Origin: CAZKHG01 sp964552655
GTDB taxonomy: Bacteria > Bacteroidota > Bacteroidia > Bacteroidales > Tenuifilaceae
DNA length: 64,000 nucleotides
Assembly: GCA_964552655.1 (NCBI GenBank)
Contig: CAZKHG010000003.1
Location: forward strand, 1 to 64,000
Direction of reading: 5' to 3'
The translations under genes were made by a program, and so were the position numbers. Numbering within the stretch: position 1 is the first letter of the stretch; each line of letters starts with the position of its first letter. A model generated the notes under the pieces. The model was not told where the DNA came from. It saw only the letters and a list, made by a program, of their open reading frames with translations, and did not search any database. Positions 51,691-59,582 of the stretch are shown here, in pieces.

Positions 51691-52488
51691 ATGTCTCGAA
51701 AAGCTCTTATTTACTTAATAATTTTTTTATTGGTTTGTACAATTTGTGCCCTATATACCTGTAAAAGATCTTCATTACATAAATCATCTACTATCCCCGA
51801 AGATTCAGGTATCAAAAAAAGTGAACCTACCGCCCTGATTTTACCAATGTTAAACCATAAATATTACTCTTTTTCTTACTCGGAGGAGCATGAACAACCG
51901 GTAATGGTTCATTACATGCTTTTTAAAAAACAAGTTGGGGGGAAAGAGCCCAGAAAAAATAAATTTTACCCTGATCCATTGGTGTCAACCTTAACTGCTA
52001 ATGATGCTGATTTTTATAAATCAGGGTACGATAAAGGGCATCTAGTTCCGGCTGCAGACATGAGCTGGTCTGAAGATGCCTTAAACGAAACTTTTTATTA
52101 CAGCAACATTTGCCCACAAGATCCCTCTTTTAACAGAGGTATATGGAAGAAACTTGAGGAAAAGGTTAGACGCTGGGCTATAGAATTTGATTCCATTGAG
52201 GTTTACGCTGGTCCTGTTTTCAAAGATTCCAAAGGAGCAATAGGCCCCAACCAAGTAACTATACCAGGCTATTTCTATAAAATTCTTGGAATTTATTCTA
52301 ACTCACAATACCAGGGAATTGGTTTTATACTTCCAAATAGGAAAGTAGTTGATTCATTAATTACCTTCGCAGTTACTATTGATAGTGTAGAGCATTTAAC
52401 CAGCTATGATTTTTTTGAATTTTTACCCGATCAGGTTGAACTTAAGTTTGAATCTACATTTGATGGTCAAACCTGGTTTCATAATTGA
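51691..52488 (+). CDS. DNA/RNA non-specific endonuclease, membrane or lipid anchored
   Basis: A 265-residue nuclease of the Serratia/NUC1 (beta-beta-alpha metal) family. The catalytic motif is DKGHLVPAADMS with H117 as the general base, followed by YYSNICPQDPSFNRGIW containing the metal-ligand asparagine. The N-terminus is hydrophobic (LIYLIIFLLVCTICALYTC) and could be a signal anchor or a lipobox, placing the nuclease outside the cytoplasm. It likely degrades extracellular nucleic acid for nutrients. The ATG at 51691 is used since the upstream TTG belongs to the promoter. Confidence 0.9.
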   Translation: MSRKALIYLIIFLLVCTICALYTCKRSSLHKSSTIPEDSGIKKSEPTALILPMLNHKYYSFSYSEEHEQPVMVHYMLFKKQVGGKEPRKNKFYPDPLVSTLTANDADFYKSGYDKGHLVPAADMSWSEDALNETFYYSNICPQDPSFNRGIWKKLEEKVRRWAIEFDSIEVYAGPVFKDSKGAIGPNQVTIPGYFYKILGIYSNSQYQGIGFILPNRKVVDSLITFAVTIDSVEHLTSYDFFEFLPDQVELKFESTFDGQTWFHN

Positions 52489-52622
52489 ACCTATTTTTTT
52501 TCAAAAAAAAAATGATGAGCGAATAATGTCTTTAATGTTGGAAAATAAAATCAGTAGCAAGTGGGCGAACCTTCGTTAATTATTATAATACAGATATTTA
52601 TAATTTTATTAAAAATTTTTAA

Positions 52623-53729
52623 ATGAAATTAGTTATTGATAATAATATTCCTTTTATCAGGGGAATTTTTGAGCCCTATTTTGATGAAGTTTTATACCTG
52701 CCAGGGAGCCAGATTACCAAAAAGGAAGTTAAAAATGCAAATGCACTGTTAATAAGAACAAGAACTAAATGTGATAAAAATCTTCTCGAAGAATCAACCG
52801 TAAGCTTTATTGGTTCTGCCACTATTGGGTTTGACCATATCGATACATCCTATTGCGCTAAAAGGGGAATAAAATGGGCTAACTCTCCGGGTTGTAATGC
52901 CGATGGAGTATTGCAGTGGATTGTTGCAACTTTATTCAAGCTTGCAGAAAATAATGAGTTTTCGTTAAAAGGGAAGGTATTAGGGGTAGTAGGAGTGGGT
53001 AATGTTGGCAAAAAAGTAGTACAGGCAGCAAAATCTCTGGGTATGAATGTAATATGCTCTGATCCACCAAGAGCCAGAGCCGAAAATATTTCCAGTTTTG
53101 TTAATTTTGATACAATTGCAGAAGATTCTGATATTATAACATTTCATGTACCCCTCACTTTACAAGGGGAAGATTCAACATGGCACATGGCTGGCAGTAA
53201 TTTTTTTCAAAAGGTTAAACCTAATACACTGTTAATTAACACTTCACGAGGAGAGGTTATTGATTCATTTGCGTTGTTGGATGCTTTTAATACTGAAAAA
53301 ATATCATCATTTGCCCTTGATGTATGGGAGAATGAGCCAAATATTTCTCCTGAAATTCTGAAACTATCCAGTATTGCTACCCCGCATATTGCCGGATACT
53401 CGCTTGAAGGCAAGGTAATTGGGACAAAAATGGTTGTAGATCAGCTTAGTGAGTTTTTTAATTTGGGCTTACATCCATGGTTTCCCAACCCTAACCCGAT
53501 AACAACCAAGTTACCAATCAATCATCCAGTTTCGGTTTTAGATGCGGTAATAAAAACCTATAATATTGATCTTGATGATTTCTCCCTAAGATCGCAACCT
53601 GAAAATTTTGAAGATATTAGGAACAACTACACTTACCGGAGGGATTTTACGGGGTATGAAGTATCAACTCAAAATGAAGAAATGGCAATATCCTTGAAAG
53701 AACTCGGCTTTCAGGTTAATAGCAAATAA
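52623..53729 (+). CDS. pdxB: 4-phosphoerythronate dehydrogenase
   Basis: A 368-residue D-2-hydroxyacid dehydrogenase of the pyridoxal phosphate pathway. PdxB-specific blocks are YCAKRGIKWANSPGCNADGVLQWI and the Rossmann motif GVVGVGNVGKKV. TSRGEVID and the ATPHIAGYSLEGK histidine are also present. The C-terminal dimerisation domain is shorter and more divergent than in Enterobacteria. Its last 14 bases overlap the convergent hypothetical gene. Confidence 0.95.
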   Translation: MKLVIDNNIPFIRGIFEPYFDEVLYLPGSQITKKEVKNANALLIRTRTKCDKNLLEESTVSFIGSATIGFDHIDTSYCAKRGIKWANSPGCNADGVLQWIVATLFKLAENNEFSLKGKVLGVVGVGNVGKKVVQAAKSLGMNVICSDPPRARAENISSFVNFDTIAEDSDIITFHVPLTLQGEDSTWHMAGSNFFQKVKPNTLLINTSRGEVIDSFALLDAFNTEKISSFALDVWENEPNISPEILKLSSIATPHIAGYSLEGKVIGTKMVVDQLSEFFNLGLHPWFPNPNPITTKLPINHPVSVLDAVIKTYNIDLDDFSLRSQPENFEDIRNNYTYRRDFTGYEVSTQNEEMAISLKELGFQVNSK

Positions 53730-54174
53730 CCCAGAGCGTTCTCTCTTCCTCAATGCAACGATCAATTATTTTTACAAATCCACGGTTTATCTGTATAAAC
53801 CGGCGCATGTAAACTCTCCATCTTTTCTCGTATTCTGGATCAAGTTCCTTAATATCAAATAGTAAATCATTTCCCAGAAAAATATTAGAAATGTATTCTC
53901 TAAACTGCTCAAGGTTATTAACTGAAAGAAGCTTATCCAGATTATCGGCCAGCTCATTTTTTAACGCAATGAACTGTCGGCTGTTGTATTTTGTTTGACC
54001 TATATAATCGAATAAGTGGTTACTTCTTTGAAAACAAGGGGCAAAGATACTGAAGAGGTTATTATTTAAGTACAGTGATTCATCGTCACAGTTTCTATAA
54101 TTCTCACCATCACCGGTTGTATTAAACTCAACGAAGTTTATACACTCATCCTTTGTCATTAATCCTAATTTCAT
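53716..54174 (-). CDS. Hypothetical protein, 152 residues
   Basis: I do not recognise this protein. It is probably cytoplasmic (no signal or membrane segment) and largely helical, with a C-terminal part rich in Arg and aromatic residues (YEKRWRVYMRRFIQINRGF). It overlaps the end of pdxB by 14 bases. The ~260-base AT-rich gap upstream holds the promoter of the kinase-RapZ gene at its far end and nothing else I can identify. Length and absence of frame defects suggest a real gene. Confidence 0.6.
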   Translation of the reverse strand: MKLGLMTKDECINFVEFNTTGDGENYRNCDDESLYLNNNLFSIFAPCFQRSNHLFDYIGQTKYNSRQFIALKNELADNLDKLLSVNNLEQFREYISNIFLGNDLLFDIKELDPEYEKRWRVYMRRFIQINRGFVKIIDRCIEEERTLWVICY

Positions 54175-54415
54175 AAATATCAGTGGTTGAATAAATTAAT
54201 ATTCAAAAGGGAATCAAAAACCGATTTCATTCAAATTTAACAAATTCAGAATTGCTTAGCAATATTTATATAAAAATTATCGCAATAGGCACTAACTTAT
54301 TATTGAAAAAACAAACCCATTTTGCAAATTGAATTGTGAAACCTAAACAATTTCGAATTTATAGAGATTGCTATATAAAAGTATTACAATTGGGTAAACA
54401 AATTAAAACCATTTT

Positions 54416-54423
54416 TAACTTTG
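54416..54423 (+). promoter_or_regulatory. -7 promoter element (TAACTTTG) of the kinase-RapZ operon
   Basis: Exact TAnnTTTG ending 10 bases before the ATG, with a TTG at 54390-54392 (spacing 23, slightly long). The leader would be only ~4-6 bases. Confidence 0.55.
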
Positions 54424-54433
54424 TGAAAAAAGT

Positions 54434-55870
54434 ATGAGTAAAACAAGATCTGTAATTTTAGCTCAACTTAGTCATCTATATATAAAGGTATATGCAAATG
54501 AACCTCATGAGATAATTTCACTTCCTCAATCGGGTTCGCCGCGGCAATATTTTCGTTTATCGGACAAAGAAGGTTCAGTAATTGGGGTTTATTCACCAGA
54601 TATAGCCGAAAATCGAACATTTATCACCTTTACAAATCATTTTTTACAAAAAGGTTTAAATACACCAGCTATTTTAGCCATTTCAGATTGCTTAGAATTT
54701 TACCTGATCACTGACTTAGGAGATGTTTCACTCTATTCCATTTTATCAAAAGTTGAAAATGAAAATGGGTACTCAGAGAAAATGGTTGATTTGCTTAAGT
54801 CATCGCTAACCCATTTAGTTAAATTCCAAACGGATGGGTTTATTGGCTTTGATCCTGCCTGGTGTTATCCAAAATCCATATTTGATCAACGCGCGGTAAT
54901 GTGGGATTTGAATTACTTTAAGTACTCGTTTCTCAAAACTTCAGGTATTGTTTTCAATGAGGACAAGCTGGAGGATGATTTCGAAGAATTTTCAAAGTAC
55001 CTTGTTAATGACGATATGCATTTTTTTCACTACCGCGATTTCCAGTCAAGGAATATCATGGTTAAAAATGATGAACTTTTTTTTATCGATTACCAGGGAG
55101 GAAGGCTGGGTCCATGTTTATATGATGTTGCCTCATTTCTTTACCAGGCAAGGGCATCTATTCCTGAGGAATTAAAAGCAAGCCTGTTTTTATTTTATCT
55201 AACCGAACTTGGTAAAAAGAGTGAAATAGATAAGTCCAAACTAGCAGACCGATTCCCTGCTTTTATCCTTTTTAGAATTATTCAAACCATAGGTGCTTAT
55301 GGGTTTAGGGGCTATTTTGAGAAAAAACCTCACTTTTTGCTCAGCATTCCGTTAGCCTTAAAAAACCTGCAGAACCTACTGGCTAAACACAGATTCGACT
55401 TTAATATCAGTTATCTGATTGAACTACTAAATGAATTGATTGTAAAGTACCAGCAACCTGCAACTCAATTAGCAGCTGATGTTTTAACAATCGACCTGGT
55501 AAGTTTTTCGTTTCTGAAGGGTTACCCTGAGCCAAACCCACATCATGGAGGAGGGTTTATTTTTGATTGCCGTTCATTGCCAAACCCCGGGAGGGTTCCG
55601 GAACTAAAACGTTTTACCGGGTTAGATCAGGATATTATAGAATTTTTTGAAAAGGAAGCCGAGGTTCAAGCTTTTATTGATCGCACTTATAAAATTATTG
55701 TTGATGCGGCAAGTAATTATAAATCACGAAATTTCAACTATCTGTCAGTGGGCTTTGGTTGCACGGGTGGTCAGCACCGTTCGGTTTATTGCTCCGCTAA
55801 GATTGCAGAAATGCTCGCAAAGCTGGAAGGAATTAGAATTGTATTGAAGCATAGAGAATTAATAAGTTGA
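54434..55870 (+). CDS. Fusion of an AmgK-like sugar kinase and a RapZ C-terminal domain
   Basis: A 478-residue two-domain protein. The N-terminal ~330 residues form an aminoglycoside-phosphotransferase-like kinase: P-loop-like start SLPQSGSPRQYFRL, catalytic D202 in HYRDFQSRNIMV and the metal motif FFIDYQGG. AmgK, the anomeric MurNAc/GlcNAc kinase of peptidoglycan recycling, is the best analogue given the MurU-like gene in the operon. The C-terminal ~128 residues match the RapZ C-terminal domain: FDCRSLPNPG, FTGLDQDII and GCTGGQHRSV (~442-451). In E. coli this domain binds glucosamine-6-phosphate and RNA. The fusion suggests an amino-sugar sensing kinase; sugar and RNA binding here are inferred. 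Confidence 0.85.
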   Translation: MSKTRSVILAQLSHLYIKVYANEPHEIISLPQSGSPRQYFRLSDKEGSVIGVYSPDIAENRTFITFTNHFLQKGLNTPAILAISDCLEFYLITDLGDVSLYSILSKVENENGYSEKMVDLLKSSLTHLVKFQTDGFIGFDPAWCYPKSIFDQRAVMWDLNYFKYSFLKTSGIVFNEDKLEDDFEEFSKYLVNDDMHFFHYRDFQSRNIMVKNDELFFIDYQGGRLGPCLYDVASFLYQARASIPEELKASLFLFYLTELGKKSEIDKSKLADRFPAFILFRIIQTIGAYGFRGYFEKKPHFLLSIPLALKNLQNLLAKHRFDFNISYLIELLNELIVKYQQPATQLAADVLTIDLVSFSFLKGYPEPNPHHGGGFIFDCRSLPNPGRVPELKRFTGLDQDIIEFFEKEAEVQAFIDRTYKIIVDAASNYKSRNFNYLSVGFGCTGGQHRSVYCSAKIAEMLAKLEGIRIVLKHRELIS

Positions 55871-55871
55871 T

Positions 55872-56003
55872 ATGAGTACAAAAACGCTGTGTAAAGTTCA
55901 GAAAAATCGAATAAAAAAAGACGATAAGTTTACTTGTGATAAATGCAAAAGAACTTCTAATAAGGGGAAAAAACTTTGTAAACCAAAACAAAATTCTAAA
56001 TAG
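55872..56003 (+). CDS. Small basic Cys4 (zinc-ribbon-like) protein
   Basis: A 43-codon gene that most pipelines would miss. The product has four cysteines in a C7-x14-C22-x2-C25-x10-C36 pattern (FTCDKCKRT in the middle, KLCKPKQ near the end) and is very basic, so it probably binds zinc and perhaps nucleic acid. It starts 1 base after the kinase-RapZ stop, and the MurU-like gene starts 2 bases after its stop. It is therefore certain to be in the same transcript. I recall similar unnamed small proteins in other Bacteroidota, but cannot verify this. Confidence 0.78.
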   Translation: MSTKTLCKVQKNRIKKDDKFTCDKCKRTSNKGKKLCKPKQNSK

Positions 56004-56005
56004 CT

Positions 56006-56728
56006 ATGAAAGCTATGATTCTGGCCGCTGGTCTTGGTACCAGGCTTTTGCCATTAACAGAAAATAAACCAAAAGCACTCGTTGAAATCGATGGGAAACC
56101 CCTTATCGATATCGCAATCCATAACCTGATTAAATATGGCTTTAATGAAATTGTAATAAATGTCCACCACTTCTCAAATCTAGTGGTTGAATACCTTCAG
56201 AGCAAGGCTTTTAATGCTGATATCTACTTATCGGATGAGTCAGAAGAACTGCTTGAAACCGGAGGAGGTATTGTTAAAGCTGAGAAATTTCTGAACGGGA
56301 CCGAACCATTTTTAGTCCATAATGTGGATATAATCTCTGATATTAATTTGTTTGATTTTTATAAAAGGCATGAAAATAGTATTGCCCTAGCCACTCTTGC
56401 TGTAAGTAAAAGAGATTCAACCAGAGTATTTCTTTTTACCCAACAAATGAACCTCGCCGGTTGGGAAGATAGAAATTCAGGCAAATCAATCATAATGAAC
56501 TTAAATGAAACACTGTGGCCATTTGCATTTGCCGGAATACATGTAATTAACCCCATTTTTTTTCAAATCAATCGCTCCAAAAAAGTTTTTTCCATAGTTG
56601 AAGAATACTTACGTTTATGTGAAAAAAATATTATCAAAGGGATTGATCTTTCTGCAAATACAATTATTGATGTGGGTAAACCTTCAAACCTGATGGAAGC
56701 GACCAAAGTTGTTAATAAATCAAATTGA
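56006..56728 (+). CDS. MurU-like nucleotidyltransferase
   Basis: A 240-residue sugar-1-phosphate nucleotidyltransferase. The signature MILAAGLGTRLLPLTENKPK (residues 4-23) and LVHNVDIISDI (metal-binding aspartates) are intact. MurU converts MurNAc-1-phosphate to UDP-MurNAc after AmgK, and the paired kinase gene upstream supports this role. A mannose- or glucose-1-phosphate transferase is the alternative. Either ATG 56006 or ATG 56015 could be the start. It is the last gene of the operon, with no clear terminator afterwards. Confidence 0.87.
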   Translation: MKAMILAAGLGTRLLPLTENKPKALVEIDGKPLIDIAIHNLIKYGFNEIVINVHHFSNLVVEYLQSKAFNADIYLSDESEELLETGGGIVKAEKFLNGTEPFLVHNVDIISDINLFDFYKRHENSIALATLAVSKRDSTRVFLFTQQMNLAGWEDRNSGKSIIMNLNETLWPFAFAGIHVINPIFFQINRSKKVFSIVEEYLRLCEKNIIKGIDLSANTIIDVGKPSNLMEATKVVNKSN

Positions 56729-56825
56729 ATGCTTTCATATTCAATGAATTAATAAAAATACAAATAAGTAGTTGAAAAAATTATAATTTTACCGACAGGT
56801 TAACATTTAAAATCAATAAAAGACA

Positions 56826-59060
56826 GTGTATAAATTTTTTTCTTTTTTATTCCTTATTCTTATTTCAAATTGTATAATTTCCCAGGAAAAGAACACTTTA
56901 CCTGTTAATCAGAATTTGGTAAGGGGTAAAATTAGCAAAGCACTAAACCTATCCAGCAAGGACTCAATTCTTGCCTATAAATTAATCAAAGAATCTATTG
57001 ATGAAGCATTAAAAGCAAACGACAGGGTATTACTGATAGAGGCATACTTTGCCCAGGCACAGGTTATGTTTAGATCTGGTAATGTTGAAGAAGCGATAAT
57101 CCCTGCAAACCTGGCACTGGTAAATGCAACAGACATTGGACGGGAAATACAGGTGCTCCCAATCTATGAAATTCTATCAAAAATTTACCTGACAAAACAA
57201 TTGAAACTTGAATCGTTAGAATACCTTTATAAAGGCTATAACCTTTCAAGAGAGTTGAAAGATACTCTTAAATTGTCTTGGTTTCTTATGACAATTTCCG
57301 AAGTTGAGCAGGAGTTGGGCAATGTTACAGGAGCAATGGAGTTTACGATTAAAAGTATTGATTTTTTTGCCATTACCAATGATTCTCTGAAACTTGCTGA
57401 ATCATATTACACCCTTGGCCTTATTCACATGGATTTGGGAAATTATCCCAGCTCGGAAATGAACATCAACAGGGCAATAACCCTTTTCAGGCATTTCAAT
57501 GATTCGTTGCTCCTTGGTAAGGCATATAGCAGCTATAGCAGATTGTTACTACTCAACGGAAAAATAGACGAATCATCAGTTTATGCAAAAAAAGCTTCCG
57601 AAATACTTTGCCTGTTTGATGAACGGGAATCCCTTAGAAACAGTCAGCTATTTTCAGAAATTTTTTTTAATTCTCAGCGAGGTGATGACGCTATAGTTCT
57701 ACTAACCAAGACAATTGAAAACCAAAAACTACTTAGTGATCTTCCCGGTCTGGCAAATTCTTACCTATTAATGGGGAATATTCTAAAGTCCAGAAAAGAC
57801 TATAGCTCGTCAAAAACATCCTTTAAAAAGTGCATCAAATACTCCAAAGCCGTTGGCTTTTATAAGCTTATTCGACAAGCTTATATTGGTTTATCGGAAA
57901 TTGCAGCCAATACTGGCGATTCTGATGAGGCTTACAGCTACCTGATTAGGTACGTGGAAATAACTGACAGCTTATACAATTTTCAGAAAATTAGCATTGC
58001 CAACCAGCTGGAGAACGAAGCCCAACTCCAAAAAAAGGAGATGGAATTATTGAAAAAACAAGCTGAAATCAATGTTAATAACCAGAAATTGAAAGTGGAC
58101 CGTCAGCAAAGAATTTTGCTCTACTTTATTATAGTTTTGTTTATAGGGGTAATAGTGATGTTCAACCGCGATTACATTAAGAAAAAGAAGTTGAATGTTG
58201 AGTTGGAAGTTCAAAAGAAAGTAGTTGAAGAGCAAAAACAGATTGCAGAAAAGCGGAACAGGGACATTCACGATAGCCTGAACTATGCCCGAAGGATTCA
58301 ACAGGCGATCTTAAGGGCATCCATTAAACTGGAAGAGGTATTCCCGGAATCATTCATCCTTTTTATTCCAAAGGATATTGTTAGCGGTGATTTTTACTGG
58401 GTAAAAAAGATGCATAACCAGATACTCTTTGCCGTAGCAGACTGTACCGGGCATGGCGCACCTGGAGCCTTTATGAGTATTATTGGAACGCATGGCTTGA
58501 ACAAATATGTGGATGAGTTGAACATAACCTACCCGGGTGAAATACTAAATAGTATAAATGAGTTTTTCAGAACCTCGTTTGAACAACAGGAGGGATCTGA
58601 AATATTTGATGGCATGGACATAGGTATTTGTTCATATAACTTAATAACCAAAGAGTTAAGCTATTCAGGGGCCAATATCCCTTTGCATATCCTTAGAAAA
58701 AGTGAAAAGCCCACGGCTACTGCCCATATTACATTCAAAGATGATACAAATACTCTATATCAGGTTATGCCCGATAAACAGTCCATTGGGTATTCTGTAG
58801 ATGAAATTGATTTTAAAACCCATAGCATACAACTTCTTGAAGGCGATCAGGTATTTATTTTTTCTGATGGATTTTCCGATCAGATTGGAGGCCATGACGG
58901 GAAAAAATTCAGGATTCAGGAATTGAGAAAATTGATATGCAGCCAGGCAAATAACCCACCTGCTATACAAAAACAAACTTTTGAGAAGATTTATAAAGAT
59001 TGGAAAGGTAATTTTCTTCAGGTAGATGATGTAACCCTGATTGGAATAAAAATCAGCTGA
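56826..59060 (+). CDS. TPR-containing SpoIIE/PP2C-family phosphatase, membrane-bound
   Basis: A 744-residue signalling protein. A signal peptide (FSFLFLILISNCIISQ) leads to a periplasmic TPR array (~50-410). A transmembrane helix (~431-448) and a coiled coil (~450-485) come next, then the cytoplasmic SpoIIE domain (~490-744). PP2C metal residues are D522 (GDFYW), D539 (VADCTGHG) and D in FIFSDGFSDQ. It probably dephosphorylates a SiaC- or anti-sigma-antagonist-like protein in response to something sensed in the periplasm. GTG at 56826 is the start, giving the signal peptide at the N-terminus; no ATG fits. It overlaps the convergent gene by 8 bases. Confidence 0.9.
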   Translation: MYKFFSFLFLILISNCIISQEKNTLPVNQNLVRGKISKALNLSSKDSILAYKLIKESIDEALKANDRVLLIEAYFAQAQVMFRSGNVEEAIIPANLALVNATDIGREIQVLPIYEILSKIYLTKQLKLESLEYLYKGYNLSRELKDTLKLSWFLMTISEVEQELGNVTGAMEFTIKSIDFFAITNDSLKLAESYYTLGLIHMDLGNYPSSEMNINRAITLFRHFNDSLLLGKAYSSYSRLLLLNGKIDESSVYAKKASEILCLFDERESLRNSQLFSEIFFNSQRGDDAIVLLTKTIENQKLLSDLPGLANSYLLMGNILKSRKDYSSSKTSFKKCIKYSKAVGFYKLIRQAYIGLSEIAANTGDSDEAYSYLIRYVEITDSLYNFQKISIANQLENEAQLQKKEMELLKKQAEINVNNQKLKVDRQQRILLYFIIVLFIGVIVMFNRDYIKKKKLNVELEVQKKVVEEQKQIAEKRNRDIHDSLNYARRIQQAILRASIKLEEVFPESFILFIPKDIVSGDFYWVKKMHNQILFAVADCTGHGAPGAFMSIIGTHGLNKYVDELNITYPGEILNSINEFFRTSFEQQEGSEIFDGMDIGICSYNLITKELSYSGANIPLHILRKSEKPTATAHITFKDDTNTLYQVMPDKQSIGYSVDEIDFKTHSIQLLEGDQVFIFSDGFSDQIGGHDGKKFRIQELRKLICSQANNPPAIQKQTFEKIYKDWKGNFLQVDDVTLIGIKIS

Positions 59061-59388
59061 GCTGTTTTTTTTGATTGATCACCAGCAGAAAATCAACCAT
59101 AAGTAAGAAGAGAATAAAAAAATTGGCATCCTGCCACCCAAGTATATTCAATATAATTGTACCAATCATGGCAATTAGAACAAACCTCCTGTTCTTATCG
59201 AATTGGATAAGTTCCTGATTACGAAGGTTATAATAATAGGTAACCCTGTAAAAAATATACGGCAAAAAAGAAAGGTAGAATAAAACTGTTCCCACTCCAT
59301 AATAGAAAAACCTGATTAAGCCACAAACAATTACAAAAGCCCCGGTATATATAATTATTTTTTTTTCTGATATTTTTTTTGCTTCCAT
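59053..59388 (-). CDS. Small integral membrane protein of unknown function
   Basis: A 111-residue protein with about four transmembrane segments (KIIIYTGAFVIVCGLIRF, TVLFYLSFLPYIFY, FVLIAMIGTIILNILGW and FFILFLLMVDFLLVI) and short basic loops. No known motif. It overlaps the end of the SpoIIE gene by 8 bases on the opposite strand and has its own -7 element. Confidence 0.68.
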   Translation of the reverse strand: MEAKKISEKKIIIYTGAFVIVCGLIRFFYYGVGTVLFYLSFLPYIFYRVTYYYNLRNQELIQFDKNRRFVLIAMIGTIILNILGWQDANFFILFLLMVDFLLVINQKKQLS

Positions 59389-59407
59389 GAAAATTCTATT
59401 TTGTCCG

Positions 59408-59415
59408 CAAATGTA
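59408..59415 (-). promoter_or_regulatory. -7 promoter element (TACATTTG) of the small membrane protein gene
   Basis: Minus-strand TACATTTG, exact to TAnnTTTG, 19 bases before the ATG. No -33 element found. Confidence 0.45.
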
Positions 59416-59582
59416 GTGGATTTTTAATCAGATTTTCATGGTATTTAACCTTAAAAGTCTATTTGGTTGACTCCAAAAATAAGTGTAGGTTTGTATCCTT
59501 TTGTAGGGAAAGATGTTATGTATGTGATTACATATTAACTCTTTTAAAAGATAGCTGTTTAACTTATAAAATAACTTAACCA

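Noticed and set aside
56700..56760. ATTGAAT/ATTCAAT inverted repeat after the MurU-like gene
   Set aside because: All-A/T-rich stem without a T-run; weak terminator evidence.
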